Shown: positions 61,077-64,000 of the stretch, piece by piece
Layout of the letters: each line of letters opens with the position of its first letter
How positions within the stretch are numbered: the first letter of the stretch is position 1
Source: Lachnospiraceae bacterium
GTDB lineage: Bacteria > Bacillota > Clostridia > Lachnospirales > Lachnospiraceae
Reading direction: 5' to 3'
Assembly (NCBI GenBank): GCA_017437965.1
Contig: JAFRWN010000020.1
Coordinates: forward strand, 1-64,000
DNA length: 64,000 bases
Translations under genes and position numbers: made by a program
The notes under the pieces: model-generated
What the model was told of the DNA's origin: nothing
Seen by the model: only the letters and a program-made list of their open reading frames with translations
Databases searched by the model: none

Positions 61077-61828
61077 TACTGCACCTCCCCTGCATGGACC
61101 GGAAATTTGGCGCATGCGCTTACTGCTGAGGCAGTGCCCAAAAGCTCGGGAAGGATATCCTCCTTTTTGCCCTGCTTCGCAATGCTTCCTCCGCTGATAA
61201 CGACAATTTCGTCAGCGATGTTCAGTATTCTTTCCTGGTGTGAAATTATTACTATCGAGCCATGATCGCTCTTTTTCTGCATTCTTTCAAATACTTCGAT
61301 GAGATTCTGGAAGCTCCAGAGATCTATTCCTGCCTCAGGCTCATCAAAAAGCGAGATTTCAGTACCGCGTGCAAGAACCGTTGCAATTTCAATACGCTTG
61401 AGTTCTCCGCCCGAAAGACTTGCATTCACTTCGCGGTTGATATAGTCCTTTGCGCAGAGGCCGACCTCCGAAAGATAGTTGCATGCCTCACCTATTCCAA
61501 GCTTTTTATTACCAGAAGCAAGCCTGATAAGGTCAAGCACCCTGATTCCCTTAAATCTCACAGGCTGCTGGAAAGCATAGCTTATGCCCTTTCTTGCCCT
61601 TTCGGTAACCGAAAGTCCTGTAATATTCTCTCCGTCAAGGAAAATCTCCCCGGCCGTCGGCTTCTCGATTCCCGCAATTATCTTTGCAAGTGTAGACTTT
61701 CCGCCTCCGTTCGGGCCTGTTATAACAACAAATTTATTGTCTTCTATTTTAAGTGAAATATCCTTTATGATTTCCTTGCTCCCTTTGTTTTCGGAAACCT
61801 CAAAGGATATGCCTTTAAGCTCAAGCAT
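61076..61828 (-). CDS. sufC: SufC Fe-S assembly ATPase
   Basis: ABC-type ATPase, 250 residues. Walker A GPNGGGKST (38-46), signature LSGGE, Walker B EISLFDEPEAGIDLW, and SHQERIL in the switch. The DEPEAGIDLWSF stretch is typical of SufC. Gap of three bases to dnaB and one-base overlap with sufB, so it is coupled to both. Confidence 0.92.
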   Translation of the reverse strand: MLELKGISFEVSENKGSKEIIKDISLKIEDNKFVVITGPNGGGKSTLAKIIAGIEKPTAGEIFLDGENITGLSVTERARKGISYAFQQPVRFKGIRVLDLIRLASGNKKLGIGEACNYLSEVGLCAKDYINREVNASLSGGELKRIEIATVLARGTEISLFDEPEAGIDLWSFQNLIEVFERMQKKSDHGSIVIISHQERILNIADEIVVISGGSIAKQGKKEDILPELLGTASAVSACAKFPVHAGEVQ

Positions 61829-61831
61829 AAG

Positions 61832-63184
61832 TTAATCCTTTCCTGTCTGCACTTTTTTCTGCAGATTTGCAAATTTAGTAAATTCAGGCAGCCATTTCAG
61901 ATAGACCGTTCCGGTCGGGCCGTTACGCTGTTTGCCTATGATTATCTCGGCCTCACCCGGATGTGCGGTATCCTTATGGTAATATTCGTCACGATAGATG
62001 AACATTACGACGTCGGCATCCTGCTCTATGGCACCCGATTCACGAAGATCTGAAAGCATCGGACGCTTGTCATCACGGCTTTCAACCGCACGCGAAAGCT
62101 GGGAAAGCGCAATAACAGGGCAGTTTATCTCCCTGGCTATCGACTTGAGCGACCTCGAGATTTCGGAAACCTCCTGCTGCTTCGACTCTGACTTTCTTCC
62201 GCTGGTCATCAGCTGGAGATAATCGACAATCACGCATTTGAGATTGTTCTCAAGCTTCATCTTCCTGCACTTTGAACGGAACTCGGCAACCGAGATACCC
62301 GGCGTGTCATCTATTATCAGGTTTGAACTACCTATCACTCTCGCACTTTCCATGAGCTCTGCCCACTCCGAATTGTCAAGACGGCCGGTCCTTATGTTCT
62401 GCGCATCCACACGCGAATGCATGGAAAGCATACGGTTTACCAGCTGAGTCTTCGACATTTCGAGCGAGAATATGCAGGTCGTATAATCATTTTTGATCGC
62501 CATATGCTCGGCCACGTTAAGAACGAACGCAGTTTTTCCCATTGAAGGACGTGCTGCGATAAGCACAAGGTCCGAAGGCTGCATTCCCGCTGTCATATAG
62601 TCCAGATCCAGAAAGCCCGTGGGCACGCCCGTTACCGAGCCTCCCATCTTGGCCGCTTTTTCTATTGTACTGAGGCTTTCCAGCACGACCTTGTCTATGG
62701 TCGTGAAATCCTTGGCACTGTTGCCCTTCTGGAAAATCTCAAATATCTTCTTTTCGGCATCCGCAAAAATTTCGCTGCTGCCTGCCTTGTCCTGATAGCA
62801 GACGTTACAAAGTCCTTCCGTCGTTCTGATAAACTGCCTCAGAAGTGATTTATTCCTTACGATATCGGCATAATACTTGACGTTTGCCGAGGTAGGAACC
62901 GTCTCAAGCAGCTTTGAAATATATTCAAGGGAATAATATTCCTCCGGAAGATCGGTCTGGCGCAGCCTGTTCTGGACAGTAACGATGTCTATTGTGGCAT
63001 TTTCGTTGAACATTTTTGAAATGACATCAAAAAATATCCCGAGCCTTGTCTCATAGAAATCGTCCTTGTTTAGCATTTCCGTCGCAGCGGAAACAGCATC
63101 ACGGTCCATGAGCATCGAGCCGATGACAGAAACCTCAGCTTCTTCGCTGTGGGGCATTATCCTTTTTACAAGATTTTCATCCAT
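61832..63184 (-). CDS. dnaB: Replicative DNA helicase DnaB
   Basis: Ring helicase of the replication fork. 450 residues. The N-terminal domain begins PHSEEAEVSVIGSMLMD; the RecA-like part has IAARPSMGKTAF (Walker A), CIFSLEMSKTQL, VIVDYLQLM (Walker B) and SQLSRAVE with later arginine finger region. Start ATG overlaps the rplI stop by one base (TAATG). This gdpP-rplI-dnaB order is standard in Firmicutes. Confidence 0.97.
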   Translation of the reverse strand: MDENLVKRIMPHSEEAEVSVIGSMLMDRDAVSAATEMLNKDDFYETRLGIFFDVISKMFNENATIDIVTVQNRLRQTDLPEEYYSLEYISKLLETVPTSANVKYYADIVRNKSLLRQFIRTTEGLCNVCYQDKAGSSEIFADAEKKIFEIFQKGNSAKDFTTIDKVVLESLSTIEKAAKMGGSVTGVPTGFLDLDYMTAGMQPSDLVLIAARPSMGKTAFVLNVAEHMAIKNDYTTCIFSLEMSKTQLVNRMLSMHSRVDAQNIRTGRLDNSEWAELMESARVIGSSNLIIDDTPGISVAEFRSKCRKMKLENNLKCVIVDYLQLMTSGRKSESKQQEVSEISRSLKSIAREINCPVIALSQLSRAVESRDDKRPMLSDLRESGAIEQDADVVMFIYRDEYYHKDTAHPGEAEIIIGKQRNGPTGTVYLKWLPEFTKFANLQKKVQTGKD

Positions 63185-63627
63185 TATTTTTCCTCAACTA
63201 CCTTTACGCCAAGCTCTGCGCTTACCTGGGGATGCAGTTTTACCGTTGCGGTAAAGCTTCCCATGTTCTTGAAGGGCTGCATTACAAGCTTTTTCTTGTC
63301 TATGTCAATATTTTTCTGGCTCTTAAGTGCCTCAGCAACTTCTTTTGCGGAAATCGAACCGAAAACCTTTCCGTTCTCGCCGGTCTTGATTCCAATGGTT
63401 ACTTCGCACTTGTTGATCTTTTCAGCCAGAGCCTGTGCCTCTGCAAGCTGCTCTGCAGCAAGCTTTGCCTCATTTTTCTTCTTTATCTTGAGATCGTTAA
63501 GGGCCTTGGGTGTTGCTTCAACAGCTGCCTGTTTTGCAACGAGATTTCTTCCGTAGCCATCCTTAACCTTAACTATCTCATCTGCCTTTCCAAGTGATTT
63601 AACATCCTGTAAAAGTATGATTTCCAT
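63184..63627 (-). CDS. rplI: 50S ribosomal protein L9
   Basis: Long L-shaped 23S rRNA-binding protein. 147 residues with the family start MEIILLQDVKSLGKADEIVKVKDGYGRNLV and a connecting helix rich in Lys, Ala and Glu (about 40-75). Coupled by one-base TAATG overlaps to gdpP and dnaB. Confidence 0.97.
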   Translation of the reverse strand: MEIILLQDVKSLGKADEIVKVKDGYGRNLVAKQAAVEATPKALNDLKIKKKNEAKLAAEQLAEAQALAEKINKCEVTIGIKTGENGKVFGSISAKEVAEALKSQKNIDIDKKKLVMQPFKNMGSFTATVKLHPQVSAELGVKVVEEK

Positions 63628-64000
63628 TACAACTCTCCTCCTGTTTTCATATTATAAAGTACTGTTCTTACCATATCCATGGCCTGATCGATTGAAACAT
63701 CCTCAATCTGGGCACCGGCCACGTTCATATGACCGCCGCCGCCAAGTTTCTCCATTATCACCTGAACGTTGATTTCGTCTATCGATCTTGCGCTTACATA
63801 TATCTTGTTCTGATATTCCGTAAATACAAAGGAAGCCCTTATTCCGACTATCTCAAGCAACTCGTTTGCCACCTGTGCGCCGAGTACGGTCGGAGACTCT
63901 ATACCGTCGGTCAGGCACTTTGCAAACGCAAAGCCGTCAAGGAAAATCTCGGTCGAAGTGATCGCCCTTGCCTTTGTGACATATTCATTCATATCCGCCC
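63627..64000 (-). CDS. gdpP: GdpP-type c-di-AMP phosphodiesterase, C-terminal part
   Basis: The last 124 or so codons; the 5' part lies beyond base 64000. The visible piece is the DHHA1 half of a DHH/DHHA1 phosphodiesterase: IYVSARSIDEINVQVIMEKLGGGGHMNVAGAQ holds the GGGH substrate motif. The position before rplI-dnaB identifies it as GdpP (YybT), which hydrolyses c-di-AMP and normally also has two membrane helices, a degenerate PAS and a GGDEF-like domain. Confidence 0.9.
   Translation of the reverse strand, partial: ADMNEYVTKARAITSTEIFLDGFAFAKCLTDGIESPTVLGAQVANELLEIVGIRASFVFTEYQNKIYVSARSIDEINVQVIMEKLGGGGHMNVAGAQIEDVSIDQAMDMVRTVLYNMKTGGEL

Overview
The window reads as a chromosomal segment of an anaerobic, low-GC Gram-positive bacterium, most likely a Lachnospiraceae-type Clostridium relative. 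The reasons are the gdpP-rplI-dnaB and rpsL-rpsG-fusA gene orders, a large Alu-domain SRP RNA, a four-subunit 2-oxoacid:ferredoxin oxidoreductase, 2[4Fe-4S] ferredoxins, a two-gene Suf system, MecA, serpins and frequent TTGACA-N17-TATAAT promoters. I see no tRNA, rRNA, CRISPR array or intact insertion sequence. The species is an inference.

Layout. 1-2693: str operon (fusA partial, rpsG, rpsL; minus) and the terminator of a surface-protein gene. 2730-7449: sortase-type surface protein, then a minus-strand operon for envelope polysaccharide control (PHP phosphatase, BY-kinase, chain-length protein, class B sortase, LCP ligase) under a perfect consensus promoter. 7622-11123: gltX and a UvrD-like helicase (plus). 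11125-14843: two tandem lipoprotein serpins behind a lipoprotein of unknown function. 14965-18409: por operon and a DUF1292 gene. 18514-33792: a large glycopolymer cluster. 33826-46624: a membrane protein with RPGQ repeats, a phosphodiester glycosidase, an SbcD/YhaN-like pair with altered catalytic motifs, a GH13 enzyme, pepD, metK, murA, a flavin reductase and a TPR protein. 46732-49116: SRP RNA, a DHHW protein and a DUF4358 lipoprotein (plus). 49201-56488: glgP, ileS, proS. 56913-60080: cytidylate-kinase-like gene, small membrane protein, DUF1858 gene, mecA and a 55-residue ferredoxin. 60156-64000: gdpP(partial)-rplI-dnaB-sufC-sufB.

The most interesting system is the glycopolymer cluster at 18514-33792. 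It combines dTDP-sugar genes (rmlA, rmlC, rmlD, and fdtA/B/C-like genes for a dTDP-3-acetamido-3,6-dideoxyhexose), five transferases, a Wzm/Wzt-type ABC exporter, and a phosphonate module. That module is a three-domain protein (LicC/PntC-like nucleotidyltransferase, TagD-like domain, PEP mutase with the EDK-X5-NS signature), an iron-type alcohol dehydrogenase that would suit phosphonoacetaldehyde, and a membrane-anchored TagF-like transferase. The simplest reading is a secreted rhamnose/amino-sugar polymer decorated with a CMP-activated phosphonate such as 2-hydroxyethylphosphonate. A phosphonopyruvate decarboxylase and RmlB are not in the window.

From the TPR gene (46624) to the last glycosyltransferase (18514), 25 minus-strand genes follow each other with no gap above about 70 bases. 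Three intergenic stretches hold stem-loop structures no gene explains (54902-54988, 56805-56889, 58322-58460); the last is the best candidate for an unannotated structured RNA.
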